Made by a program: the position numbers and the translations under genes. Below are positions 16,160 through 24,498 of a stretch of DNA of 50,889 nucleotides, one piece after another. The first letter of the stretch is position 1; every line of letters starts with the position of its first letter. Below the pieces are notes generated by a model. The model made no database searches, was not told where the DNA came from, and saw only the letters and a list, made by a program, of their open reading frames with translations. Source of the stretch: a virus; the IMG/VR virus record IMGVR_UViG_3300048928_000164, positions 1 to 50,889 of that record. One strand, written 5' to 3'.

Positions 16160-16588
16160 TTAGTTATCGGGCAATTCCAGACTTATCTGCGACGGGTCGT
16201 TGACGATCAGCGCGATGCCGCCCGCTTCGCGGATCTCTTGGGCCCACACCAATTGCTCGGCACTCGCCTTGCCCTTCGCCTTGGTCTCGAGCGACAGGAA
16301 AACCGCGATCCACCTGCCGCGATGCTTAGCGAACCACTCGTCGGTTACCTGCTGGGAATCGTAGCCGATGCCGTCACCCGAACCCTTGACGAGCCCGAAC
16401 TCGATAAAGCTGGGTCGCGTGATGATGCGCTCGCCGCCTTCGGCCTTGTAGATTTGGCCCGGCTTGAGCGTGAACCCGGGGCCCTGCCAGCCGCTGCCCA
16501 CGTTGTTGCGGTACACGCGGGCGAACGGGTTGAGCCGGCTGACGGTCAGCAAGCAATTTTTCCACACGTTGTTTTCTTTCATGCCCAT
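16160..16588 (-). CDS. VRR-NUC domain nuclease
   Basis: A 142-residue protein of the VRR-NUC branch of PD-(D/E)XK nucleases, seen as stand-alone phage proteins that cut branched or single-strand-containing DNA. Indicators are 'SFIEFGLVKGSGDGIGYDSQ' and the catalytic strand 'WIAVFLSLETKAKGKASAEQ' (E-T-K as the D/E-x-K motif) with 'QLVWAQEIREAGGIALIV' after it. ATG at 16588 has an AGGA ribosome site and directly abuts the methyltransferase stop. It probably processes recombination or replication intermediates. Confidence 0.85.
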   Translation of the reverse strand: MGMKENNVWKNCLLTVSRLNPFARVYRNNVGSGWQGPGFTLKPGQIYKAEGGERIITRPSFIEFGLVKGSGDGIGYDSQQVTDEWFAKHRGRWIAVFLSLETKAKGKASAEQLVWAQEIREAGGIALIVNDPSQISLELPDN

Positions 16589-16590
16589 GG

Positions 16591-17898
16591 TTATGCGTCC
16601 TGCGCGAAAAGGTTGAGTTGTGGGGCGTTGTCGTTGTCCGGTGATGGCACGCCCGTCTTTTTGGCTTCGTGCTCGATGCGCGAGGTCGCAATCGCAAAAT
16701 ATTCCGGGTCCAGCTCGCATCCGATGAACTGAAAGCCTTCACGCATGGCGGCCTTTCCCGTGCTGCCGCTGCCGGTAAATGGGTCCAGCACGGTACCGCC
16801 TGCCGGGGTCACCAGGCGGCACAGGTAGGCCATCAGGTCGGTGGGCTTAACCGTCGGGTGATTGTTGCCCTTGGTGTCCGTTGTCTGGACTTTGCGCAGG
16901 GTGGTGCCCATTTTGAATTGGGGGCCCGGGTGTGCCAGACCTTCGTGGCGGTCCTTAGGGCTGGTCTTGGCACAGTAAAAGAACCTGGCGGCGCTACCCT
17001 TGTCACCCTGGAAGGTGCTGCCGGACTCGTCAACGTTGCCTGCGAAGGCGCCGTATGTGGCGCGGAATTTATCACCGTTTCGCTTGTGAACTGGCGCGGC
17101 GGCACCAGCTTGCGCAGGGAAAAGCGCGACTACTTCGTCGCTGCCGTCGTGGATCAGGTTCGCTGGCCAGCGGCCGAGTTCCGACGCCTTGGTAGTCAAT
17201 TCAACGCCGCCAGACTTACCGCCAACGAAATTACCACCACGGATGTCGGTGGTAGTCTCGCGGTCCCAATTCTTTGCCAGATCGTCAGCATCAGCTGCCT
17301 GGATTCGGCAACCGTCGATATTTATTGCGCCGGTGCCGTGAGCCTGGACGTTAGCCGCAACGGTTCCAATCATCGGCTTGCGGGCCATGCAGATCGGTTC
17401 GTGGGCTGGCTTTAGCGCGGTGCCCCAGCCTTGATTCTGGCCCTTGAGGTTGTGCGACTTTGGGAAGCCGCTGCCGAATACCCACATGATCTGGTCGCGG
17501 ATCTCGAAGCCAGCTATCTCGATGCCCACCGCCATGTGGTGGTAGGTACGGGCGGCGGCAAACGACAGCAAGTGACCGCCCGGCTTGAGTACTCGAAGGC
17601 ACTCGGAAGCCCATTCCAGCGTAAAAGCTTGGAATGCGCGCATGCCCTTCGGTGTCAGATCGTACTTCCCAGCCTCGGCCGCTACAGATCTGTGCCCGCC
17701 GTTTGGGCCGCACGCACTGGCGTGTGATGGCATTCCTGCACGATAGGCGGCGCGCGCCTCAATGTCCGCACCATCCCAGCTCTTGCCCATGAACCTGATA
17801 CCGTAGGGCGGATCGGTCACGACGCTGTCAACGCTGTTGTCTGGCAACGTTCGAAGCGTATCAAGGCAGTCGCCAAGATAAAGGGTGTATCTGTCCAT
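16591..17898 (-). CDS. DNA methyltransferase, beta class (N6-adenine or N4-cytosine)
   Basis: A 435-residue amino-methyltransferase with motif IV 'TDPPYG' (28-33) near the N-terminus and the cofactor motif I 'LDPFTGSGSTGKAA' near the C-terminus, the order of the beta class. DPPY is compatible with N6-adenine (more common) or N4-cytosine methylation. It should work beside the C5 methyltransferase in protecting phage DNA. The C-terminus carries 'PDNDNAPQ', a version of the recurrent NDN motif. Between helicase and VRR-NUC in the same operon. Confidence 0.92.
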   Translation of the reverse strand: MDRYTLYLGDCLDTLRTLPDNSVDSVVTDPPYGIRFMGKSWDGADIEARAAYRAGMPSHASACGPNGGHRSVAAEAGKYDLTPKGMRAFQAFTLEWASECLRVLKPGGHLLSFAAARTYHHMAVGIEIAGFEIRDQIMWVFGSGFPKSHNLKGQNQGWGTALKPAHEPICMARKPMIGTVAANVQAHGTGAINIDGCRIQAADADDLAKNWDRETTTDIRGGNFVGGKSGGVELTTKASELGRWPANLIHDGSDEVVALFPAQAGAAAPVHKRNGDKFRATYGAFAGNVDESGSTFQGDKGSAARFFYCAKTSPKDRHEGLAHPGPQFKMGTTLRKVQTTDTKGNNHPTVKPTDLMAYLCRLVTPAGGTVLDPFTGSGSTGKAAMREGFQFIGCELDPEYFAIATSRIEHEAKKTGVPSPDNDNAPQLNLFAQDA

Positions 17899-17909
17899 CT
17901 GTGCCGCTC

Positions 17910-19787
17910 CTATGCCAACTTAAAGTCGGCTTGTTGGTTTTGATTGTCGTTGGCGTGCCCCATGAACAGGGCCTCGCCAGCACGGTCGATCAGCTCGTTG
18001 ATCTGCTCGACGGTCATGTCGGCCATAGGCTGATCGCTCACACCTTTCACGGTGCGCCCGTTGAGCAGCTCGACAAGCCGGTTGGCGGTGTCGATCTTTT
18101 CGATCATTTCCTTGAGCTTTTTCGGCTTCATGCCCCGGATGTCGGCGATAGCGAAGCCCCAGGCATCACGCACCCCGCGACCAGTTGATCGGGCCCACCA
18201 AGTCAGCATGGCGTGCAGGTCGTTGATCAGGGCGTCTTTTTCGGCCCGGGCCTTTTCAATGTGGTTGAACTGGGCGACGCTCATGCCGGCGGCCTTGGCC
18301 TGCTCGAGCGTCCTGATGACGCCGGTGCTCACGCGTGGCGGCGGCAGGTCGCCGTCTTGGATCTCGGCCAGCTTGCCGGCGTGCTCCTCGATCATGCGGC
18401 TTTTGACTTCGAAGACGTGGTCGCATGTGGTGCCGTCTCGCTTTGGGCCACCGCATACAGCACGAGGTGTCTCGGTGTAGTGACACTTCGGGCACTGCAT
18501 GACGAGCACAGGCTTTTCCTTGAGCAGGGCGTTGCGCGGTCCCTTCTTGCGGCCGGTGAGCGTCCACTCGCGATCCATTGCCGGCATTCCGTGGAACGCC
18601 ACGTTGCCGACGTGATCGAGGATCAGGCCGAAGTGCTTGCCGCTGGCGAAGATTGCGTCGTGTCGGCCTTCCTCGGTGCTCAGGTCGTAGCCAGGGGCGT
18701 ACACCGTGCGCAGGACCCGGCCGACCTGCTGCAAGAACAGCGACTCGGACTCGGTAGGGCGCAACAGGATAGCCACCTCGGCACAAGGGATGTCGGTGCC
18801 TTCTGACACCACGTCGACCGTTACGATGCCCTGAATGCGTCCATCACCGAGCCCGGCAATGCGCTCGTCGCGGTCCTCATCTTCCATGTCGCCATGGACC
18901 ACCTCGAACCGATAGCCGGCGTCGCGGAACTTCTGGGCGACGTGCTCGGCGTGCCGCACGCTGGCGCAGAACACAATTGCCGACTTGCCGTCGGCCAACT
19001 GCCGGTAATGCTCTACCGCGTCGCCGATGATGCCTGGCTTGTCGAGGATCGCCGCAGCGGCGGCCGTGTCGATGTCCTGGCCCTTGTGACCGATCTCGTC
19101 GCGGTTGACTGGCCCTGGCCACGCGTAGACCTTTGGCGGCACCAGATAACCCATCTGGATCAGCTCGCGCATCGAAGGGCCCAGCACCATTGCATCGAAG
19201 CACCCACCCGACTCCTTGCCCAGCCCTTGGCCGTCAGCACGCACCGGGGTGGCGGTCACGCCCACCAGCACGGCATCAGGGCATGCCGCAATGATGCGTG
19301 CCCACGTACCGGCGACGGCGTGGTGCGCCTCGTCGATCACGATGATGGTGGGGTCGAACTCCTTGAGCCAGTCCATGCGGCGGGCGAGCGTCTGCACGCT
19401 GGCCACGGCCACGTGCGAGTGCTTGTCGATGGTTGGCCAGCCGAGTTTTTGAACATGGGCGGCTCGGATCTTGGCGACCTTGCTGGGCGGCGCGATGACC
19501 TGATGGTGAACACCCAGCCCACCGACAGCCAGTGACGCCTGCCGGATCAGCTCCTTGCGGTGCTCGAGGATCAGAATACGGTTGCCCCGAAGTGCCGCGC
19601 CTTGGCTCATGGCCGCATAGGTCACGGTTTTTCCGCCGCCGGTGGGCAGCACGAACAGCACCGCCTTCTTTCCGGCACGCATTTCGGCGCGGATGTCGTT
19701 CAGTCCGTCGTCTTGATAATCACGTAGCGACAGTTTGATGCCGTGCGCGACGGGAGACAGCCCGCCGGACGGTCCCGCCGAACTCAC
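17910..19787 (-). CDS. Superfamily 2 DEAD/DEAH-type helicase
   Basis: A 625-residue helicase of the SSL2/type III restriction-like kind. Walker A 'LPTGGGKT' (K53), DEAH box 'IDEAHH' (151-156), motif III 'GVTATP', and helicase-C motifs 'GIVTVDVVSEGTD' and 'QQVGRVLR' are visible. Four cysteines later ('CPKCHYTE', 'CGGPKRDGTTCDH') probably bind zinc. It likely remodels or opens DNA for replication or recombination. GTG start at 19787 overlaps the regulator stop (GTGA). C-terminus has 'GHANDNQNQ'. Confidence 0.92.
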   Translation of the reverse strand: MSSAGPSGGLSPVAHGIKLSLRDYQDDGLNDIRAEMRAGKKAVLFVLPTGGGKTVTYAAMSQGAALRGNRILILEHRKELIRQASLAVGGLGVHHQVIAPPSKVAKIRAAHVQKLGWPTIDKHSHVAVASVQTLARRMDWLKEFDPTIIVIDEAHHAVAGTWARIIAACPDAVLVGVTATPVRADGQGLGKESGGCFDAMVLGPSMRELIQMGYLVPPKVYAWPGPVNRDEIGHKGQDIDTAAAAAILDKPGIIGDAVEHYRQLADGKSAIVFCASVRHAEHVAQKFRDAGYRFEVVHGDMEDEDRDERIAGLGDGRIQGIVTVDVVSEGTDIPCAEVAILLRPTESESLFLQQVGRVLRTVYAPGYDLSTEEGRHDAIFASGKHFGLILDHVGNVAFHGMPAMDREWTLTGRKKGPRNALLKEKPVLVMQCPKCHYTETPRAVCGGPKRDGTTCDHVFEVKSRMIEEHAGKLAEIQDGDLPPPRVSTGVIRTLEQAKAAGMSVAQFNHIEKARAEKDALINDLHAMLTWWARSTGRGVRDAWGFAIADIRGMKPKKLKEMIEKIDTANRLVELLNGRTVKGVSDQPMADMTVEQINELIDRAGEALFMGHANDNQNQQADFKLA

Positions 19788-20131
19788 AAGGGCACACCAA
19801 GGTGATCCTCGAACGCCTTTTCAAGCCTTTCAATGCGAGAAGTGAGATCAAATTTTTGTGATGAATCCTCACTTTTAAGCGTTGACTCGATGCGGTCCAG
19901 CTTGATTAAAAGATCATCAGACAGCGGTTTATTAGAAGCCGCAGAAATATCGACGAGAGCCGCACGCATCTTTCTGACTGTGCCCAAACTTGGCTCGCTT
20001 CCACTCTGCCAGCGATAGAACGTGCTCGGGGTTACGCCCGACTGCTTACACGCTTGAAACACGGTCGTACCGCATTCCTTGACCAGCTTGCGGATCACGT
20101 CCGCTGTTGCCTTGCCGCTGTTTTGTTCCAT
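19784..20131 (-). CDS. HTH transcriptional regulator, probable phage repressor/Cro-type
   Basis: A 115-residue DNA-binding protein. The N-terminal HTH is visible as 'TVFQACKQSGVTPSTFYRWQ' (residues 23-42); a spacer and a C-terminal coiled coil ('IERLEKAFEDHL') should make it a dimer. There is no LexA-like peptidase domain, so it is not a RecA-cleaved CI. It is the first leftward gene after the divergent promoter region and has its own AGGA ribosome site. It is the best candidate for binding the operator repeats found there and at three other loci; that pairing is inference. Confidence 0.82.
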   Translation of the reverse strand: MEQNSGKATADVIRKLVKECGTTVFQACKQSGVTPSTFYRWQSGSEPSLGTVRKMRAALVDISAASNKPLSDDLLIKLDRIESTLKSEDSSQKFDLTSRIERLEKAFEDHLGVPL

Positions 20132-20309
20132 GAGCTGTATTCCTACGATGAGTTTCGCGCATTGTTGCGCAAGTATTGCCGTTGCGCAATACCTTGCCTA
20201 AGTCCGTGATTACTTGTGATGTTTAGTGAAAAGCTGTGCAATGTGTTGCGCGGCAAGTAATATTGCGCGACACTTTGGCGAAATACATCAGCAGCACGAG
20301 GGCAAGACG
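20132..20309. promoter_or_regulatory. Divergent early promoter region with operator repeats, site B
   Basis: Leftward: TTGCGC (20189-20184), 17 bp, AACAAT (20166-20161), drives the HTH regulator and the replication operon. Rightward: TGTGCA (20235-20240), 17 bp, TAATAT (20258-20263), drives the recombination operon. Both spacers contain copies of the repeat with core GCAATACTTGCGC or its variants (dyad GTATTGC/GCAATAC at 20173-20192). This is the layout of a temperate phage early switch. Confidence 0.65.
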
Positions 20310-20393
20310 ATGAAAAGAGAGGATGGTGGGCAGGCTTTCCCAGTAGCAACCCGTTACGGAAAAATCGCCGAGCGGCAAGCGGGTGCGGCATGA
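20310..20393 (+). CDS. 27-residue leader peptide coupled to the exonuclease
   Basis: A small frame with a GAGGG ribosome site, ending in an ATGA overlap with the exonuclease start, which has no good site of its own. Its 'EDGGQAFPV' resembles a motif I recall at the start of small phage proteins. It likely ensures translation of the exonuclease by coupling; it may also be the remnant of a longer protein of that kind. Confidence 0.5.
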   Translation: MKREDGGQAFPVATRYGKIAERQAGAA

Positions 20394-21232
20394 CGCCCGG
20401 ATTCTATCTGGCCGACGACCTGTCGAATGAGAAGTACCACGCAGGGCCGGGCGTGAGTAACTCGGGCTTGAAGCTGATCGGCGATAAAACGCCGCTTCAC
20501 TTCTGGGGCCGGTACATTGCGGCGCAGCGGCCGAAGTTCACCAGCACCGCGGCGATGTTCGTGGGCACGGCCTTTCACGCCGCGTCGCTCGAACCGCACA
20601 AGTTCGATGACGAGTACGTGGTTGCCAACTTCAAGGACCGCCGCGCAGCCGGTTACAAGGCGTGGGCCGAGGAACAAAACAAGCACATCCTCATGGCCGG
20701 CGAGATGACCAACGTCATCGGCATGCGGCGCGCGCTGTTCGAACACCCGGTCGCCGGCGGCTTGCTGCGCGGCGGTGGTCACTTCGAATACTCGGCCTAT
20801 GCCGAGGACCCTGAGACCGGCGTGCTGGTCCGTGCGCGTGCTGACTTCATGTCGGACGGCGGCTGGATCGTCGACCTGAAAAAGACCCAAGATGCCAGCC
20901 CGGCCGGGTGCCGGAAAGCCATCGAGAACTACGGCTATTGGCAGCAGGACCCGTTCTATCTGGACGTGTTCGCATTGGCCGGCGGGGAACTGCCACGCGG
21001 GTTTGTGTTCATCTTCGTCGAGGAGGAATTCCCGCACGCTGTAAACGTCGTCTACTTGACAGAGGAGGACCGTCAGCGCGGGCGACGGATCTACCGAAAT
21101 AACCTGCGTCTCTATGCCCAGTGCTTAGAGCGCAACGAGTGGCCGGGGTACGGCAAGCAGGCGAGCGAATTGGAATTGTCCATGTGGGCACGCCGCCGAA
21201 TTGATGATGCACTTTCGAATGAGGAATTTTGA
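20390..21232 (+). CDS. RecE-like PD-(D/E)XK exonuclease
   Basis: A 280-residue exonuclease of the RecE/YqaJ type. Signature residues are H63 in 'GTAFHAASL', D152 in 'RARADF', and D162-x-K164 in 'IVDLKKTQDAS', the metal-binding core. It should resect dsDNA ends 5' to 3', leaving 3' single strands for the annealing protein that follows. First full gene of the rightward early operon, coupled to the leader peptide by ATGA. Circularisation, repair or replication by recombination are the likely uses. Confidence 0.88.
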   Translation: MTPGFYLADDLSNEKYHAGPGVSNSGLKLIGDKTPLHFWGRYIAAQRPKFTSTAAMFVGTAFHAASLEPHKFDDEYVVANFKDRRAAGYKAWAEEQNKHILMAGEMTNVIGMRRALFEHPVAGGLLRGGGHFEYSAYAEDPETGVLVRARADFMSDGGWIVDLKKTQDASPAGCRKAIENYGYWQQDPFYLDVFALAGGELPRGFVFIFVEEEFPHAVNVVYLTEEDRQRGRRIYRNNLRLYAQCLERNEWPGYGKQASELELSMWARRRIDDALSNEEF

Positions 21233-21234
21233 CT

Positions 21235-22224
21235 ATGAGTACCAACTTGACCACTACCGATCAGAATGCGGATCGGTTGCCAGCACTCGGGGGAGTGTAC
21301 GGTAGCATGCAGGGCTTCGAGGATGCCCAGCGCATGGCAAAAGCACTGTCCTCCAGTACGCTAGTCCCTGCCGATTATCAGGGCAACGTATCCAACACGC
21401 TGATCGCTCTGGAAATGTCACAGCGAACCGGGTCGTCGCCGATGGCCGTGATGCAGAACCTACACATCATCCACGGGCGGCCGAGCTGGTCGTCGCAGTT
21501 CGTGATCGCCGCGCTCAACTCGTGCGGCCGTTTTTCGCCACTTCGCTACCGGGTCGAGGACCTGGGCGATACCGACGCAAAGATCGACGAATGGACCGGC
21601 CCCAAGGGTCAGCGAACCAAGTCGAGCCGGATCATCAAGGTGCACGACAAAAGCTGCGTGGCATGGTGCTACGACAAGGCGACCGGCGACGTCTTGGAAG
21701 GCCCGCCAGTAAGTATTGGCATGGCCGTGGCCGAGGGCTGGTACACCAAGGACGGCAGCAAGTGGGTAACCATGCCAGAACTTATGCTGCGCTATCGGGC
21801 CGCGAAGTTTTTCGGCAACCTTTACGCGCCTGACGTGCTCATGGGCATGCACACCGCCGACGAGGTCGAAGACTTCGACGAGCCGATCCGCGTGCAACAG
21901 GCGCCACGTGCCGCAAACGACAATAAGCCCCAGGCCAGCGCGCTGGACGACCTGAACTCATTCGCGGGCACCAGCACCAGCACCAGCACGGTCATCGATG
22001 CCGAAGTCGTGGTCGAGCCGCAAAAGGAAAAGGATACGCCACGGCCGCGCAACCGCCGGGCCGCCAAGACAGAAACCGAGGCGACGCCGGAAGTAATCGA
22101 ACCGGAAGTAATCGAGGCCGAGTTCGAGGAACAGGCTCAAGTGACAGAGACTGTGACCGTCGAGCCAGAGCCAGAGCAAAAGGCCCAGACCACCCAGTCT
22201 TCCCCCGTCAAAGACCTTTTCTAA
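21235..22224 (+). CDS. RecT-like single-strand annealing protein
   Basis: A 329-residue protein that should coat and anneal the single strands made by the exonuclease. The conserved core covers about residues 20-215 ('NTLIALEMSQRTGSSPMAVM', 'GRPSWSSQFVIAALN', 'MPELMLRYRAAKFFGNLYAPD'), the RecT/Redbeta style. The C-terminal third is low-complexity, acidic and repetitive (runs of EVIEPEVIEAE type), a flexible tail that could bind host SSB or other partners. ATG at 21235 has GAGGA upstream. Contains 'AANDNKPQ' at the domain border. Confidence 0.8.
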   Translation: MSTNLTTTDQNADRLPALGGVYGSMQGFEDAQRMAKALSSSTLVPADYQGNVSNTLIALEMSQRTGSSPMAVMQNLHIIHGRPSWSSQFVIAALNSCGRFSPLRYRVEDLGDTDAKIDEWTGPKGQRTKSSRIIKVHDKSCVAWCYDKATGDVLEGPPVSIGMAVAEGWYTKDGSKWVTMPELMLRYRAAKFFGNLYAPDVLMGMHTADEVEDFDEPIRVQQAPRAANDNKPQASALDDLNSFAGTSTSTSTVIDAEVVVEPQKEKDTPRPRNRRAAKTETEATPEVIEPEVIEAEFEEQAQVTETVTVEPEPEQKAQTTQSSPVKDLF

Positions 22225-22235
22225 AACATAAAGCA

Positions 22236-22254
22236 GGGGGCGGTGCGCCGCCCT
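22236..22254 (+). other. Intergenic hairpin before the SbcC-like gene
   Basis: GGGCGG-TGCG-CCGCCC with wobble extension, in the 43-base gap between RecT-like and SbcC-like genes. No T tract follows, so it is more likely an mRNA stability or processing element than a terminator. Confidence 0.4.
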
Positions 22255-22267
22255 CTCGGAGAAACTC

Positions 22268-23935
22268 ATGGAAATTGAAGTCAAGAATTACCGCGGCGTG
22301 TCCGAAGCATCGTTGACCCTCGCACCCATCGCCCTGGTAGCCGGCCCCAACGGTGGGGGCAAGTCATCCATCGCCCAGGCTGTTGCCGCCGCGGTCACCC
22401 AGAACGCCGCGCCAATCGCCGGTATCACCAAGGCCGCCGCCGGTCAGCTGCTGCGAGACGGCGCCAAGCGTGGCCGGTGCGTGGTTGGTGACGACACCGG
22501 CAATGCCACGGCCAATTGGCCAGGCGCCAGCGTGAGCGTCGAGGGCACCCCGCCATGGGCCAGCGACATCGCCGCCGGCATCACCAGCATCGTCGACATG
22601 AAGCCAAAAGACGCCGCCGCGCTGCTGATCAGTGCGATGGAAGCCATGCCGACGCAAGCGGACCTGACTGCCGCGCTGCCCAAGGTTTCGGCCGAAATGG
22701 TCGCAGCCATCTGGGCGGTGATCGAGAAAGAAGGATGGGACGCCGCTCACAAGCGCTCGCAGGAACGCGGCGCCAAGATGAAAGGCGCGTGGGAGTATGT
22801 CACCGGGGAGCGATATGGCAGCGCCAAGGGTGCCGAATGGCAGGCACCGTTCCTCAACAGCCTGCCGGAAGATGTCGAGCTGTCCCAGCTTGAGAAGACC
22901 GCAGGCGACGCCAAGCAGGCGCTCGAGGCCGCCATCGGTAAACAGGGTGCCGCGCAGGCCGATATTGACCGTCTGGCCGACAAGGCTGCGGCTGGCTTGA
23001 AGGCTGGCGAGACGCTGGTGCAGGCAGAGGAACAGCTGGTCGAGCTTCAAGCCGCCCAGGACGCGCTGACCGAGCAGCTCAACGCCCTGCCACGGCCCGA
23101 GAACGGCGAAAGCTATATCGAGTGTCCGCATTGCAAGGGTCACCTCGTCGTGGTGTCCCGTAGCGAGGTGCGTGCGCCCACCACCGGCATCGGCGAGAAA
23201 GAGAACGCCGACCGCATCGAGCGCATCACCGCCAAGACGAACGAATATGAGCTAGCACGCCAGGCCACCAGTCAGCTGTCGCAAGAGATCGGCGTGCTGC
23301 GCCGTCAGCAGCAGGACGGCAGCGAGGCCGCCAAGCGCCTCGACGCCATGCCGCGCGGCAGCTTGACGGCCGATGACGTCGCAGCCGCCCGGGCACTGGC
23401 CGAGCAAGCGGATGAGCAGGTGGTGAAGTACAACGCCGCCGTGAAAGCCGAGGCCGATGCGACGTCGCTGCATGACCAGATCGTCACCAACGTGCTGATC
23501 CTCGATCAGCTGGCGCCCAATGGCCTGCGCCAGAAGGTGCTCGCCGACAAAATGGCCGAGTTCAACGGCATGCTGGCCCGCCTGTCCGGCACTGCCGGTT
23601 GGCCTATCGTCACGCTGGCAGACGACCTCAGTGCGTCGCTCGGCGAGCGCCCTTACATCCTGCTATCGGAGTCGGAAAAGTACCGCGTTCGGGCAATCCT
23701 GCAGGTTGCGCTGGCCGACTTGGATGGCAGCGATCTGGTCATCGTGGACGCCGCCGACATCCTCGACCGCCTCGGGCGCAACGGCCTGTTCAAACTGCTG
23801 GCCGGCACTGGCATGCGGGCGCTCGTCTGCATGACCATGAACAAGGTCGAGGACGTACCCAACCTGGCAGGCCCTGGCATGGGCGCATCCTACTGGCTCA
23901 ACGATTCAATCCTGTCACCAATCGGTGACCAATAA
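22268..23935 (+). CDS. Rad50/SbcC-like ATPase with zinc-hook motif
   Basis: A 555-residue AAA/ABC-type ATPase. Walker A 'AGPNGGGKSS' (25-34); a central coiled coil (about 210-440) interrupted by C286-P-H-C289, which fits a Rad50 zinc hook; an ABC signature-like 'LSESEKYR'; and a Walker B 'LVIVDAAD' (D494). It is much shorter than bacterial SbcC (over 1,000 residues). It should tether or handle DNA ends and normally pairs with an SbcD-type nuclease; none is present, so the neighbouring RecE-like exonuclease may be the partner. GGAG precedes the ATG. Confidence 0.85.
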   Translation: MEIEVKNYRGVSEASLTLAPIALVAGPNGGGKSSIAQAVAAAVTQNAAPIAGITKAAAGQLLRDGAKRGRCVVGDDTGNATANWPGASVSVEGTPPWASDIAAGITSIVDMKPKDAAALLISAMEAMPTQADLTAALPKVSAEMVAAIWAVIEKEGWDAAHKRSQERGAKMKGAWEYVTGERYGSAKGAEWQAPFLNSLPEDVELSQLEKTAGDAKQALEAAIGKQGAAQADIDRLADKAAAGLKAGETLVQAEEQLVELQAAQDALTEQLNALPRPENGESYIECPHCKGHLVVVSRSEVRAPTTGIGEKENADRIERITAKTNEYELARQATSQLSQEIGVLRRQQQDGSEAAKRLDAMPRGSLTADDVAAARALAEQADEQVVKYNAAVKAEADATSLHDQIVTNVLILDQLAPNGLRQKVLADKMAEFNGMLARLSGTAGWPIVTLADDLSASLGERPYILLSESEKYRVRAILQVALADLDGSDLVIVDAADILDRLGRNGLFKLLAGTGMRALVCMTMNKVEDVPNLAGPGMGASYWLNDSILSPIGDQ

Positions 23936-23949
23936 AGCGAGGTAACACC

Positions 23950-24219
23950 GTGGAAAATCAGCACCGTAAAATCAGCGGCTATGGTGAACTCTCTCAGGAA
24001 GAAATCGACCTGATGAACGAAATCAAGGCGAAGGGTCAAGAGCTGCAAGACCTGATCTATAAATGCCGCGGCGTCGATGTCGCAGTCGGAAAGACCGATG
24101 ACCGGGAGCACAACGAGGTCCTTGATGAGGCGTCTCGTTGGCGCGCCATCGCCAAGACCGATCTGCAAACTGGCCTGATGGCATTGACGCGATCCGTGGC
24201 AAAGCCAGCATTTTTCTAA
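23950..24219 (+). CDS. acb2: Acb2-family anti-CBASS cyclic-nucleotide sponge
   Basis: An 89-residue protein that I recognise as an Acb2 homologue: it begins with 'HRKISGYGELSQEEIDLMNE' and ends with the 'KTDLQTGLMALTRSV' segment typical of this family. Tyr11 and Lys26 stand at the positions reported, as I recall, for cyclic dinucleotide binding in phage PaMx33 Acb2. The family forms hexamers that sequester CBASS (and related Thoeris) signalling nucleotides and so block abortive immunity. GTG start with a strong GAGGT site; immediately downstream of the SbcC-like gene. The middle (about residues 37-60) is longer than I remember in Acb2. Confidence 0.85.
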   Translation: MENQHRKISGYGELSQEEIDLMNEIKAKGQELQDLIYKCRGVDVAVGKTDDREHNEVLDEASRWRAIAKTDLQTGLMALTRSVAKPAFF

Positions 24220-24273
24220 CGCTTAACCCTACGGCCCGGCAAGGACGCTGGGCCGCAACCTGAAAGCATCAAC

Positions 24274-24498
24274 GTGCAACACTCGAACGACAATAACCCG
24301 TACTTGACCCCCGACGAACTCTCGGCCCGCTATCATGGGCGTATCGCCGTCCGCACCCTGGCGAACTGGCGTTGCCTGGGCGACGGCCCAAAGTTCACCA
24401 AGGTGGGCGGGCGTATTCTTTATTTGATGACTGAGGTGCTGGCCTGGGAACAGGCTCGCACCGTCGGGAGCACATCGAGCTATGCCCGCACATACTGA
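24274..24498 (+). CDS. Excisionase-like / AlpA-type helix-turn-helix protein
   Basis: A 74-residue winged HTH (HTH_17 kind): 'YLTPDELSARYHGRIAVRTL' is the turn, followed by the recognition part 'ANWRCLGDGPKFTKVGGRIL' and 'EVLAWEQ'. Such proteins serve as excisionases or as activators of integrase genes. The phage has an integrase 5 kb downstream, so an excision role is reasonable but unproven. GTG start, no strong ribosome site. The N-terminus carries 'SNDNNP'. Confidence 0.75.
   Translation: MQHSNDNNPYLTPDELSARYHGRIAVRTLANWRCLGDGPKFTKVGGRILYLMTEVLAWEQARTVGSTSSYARTY

Noticed and set aside
21964-22206. Imperfect tandem repeats in the RecT-like gene tail as a separate repeat element
   Set aside because: They are in frame and encode an acidic low-complexity tail of the protein; no evidence of an inserted element.
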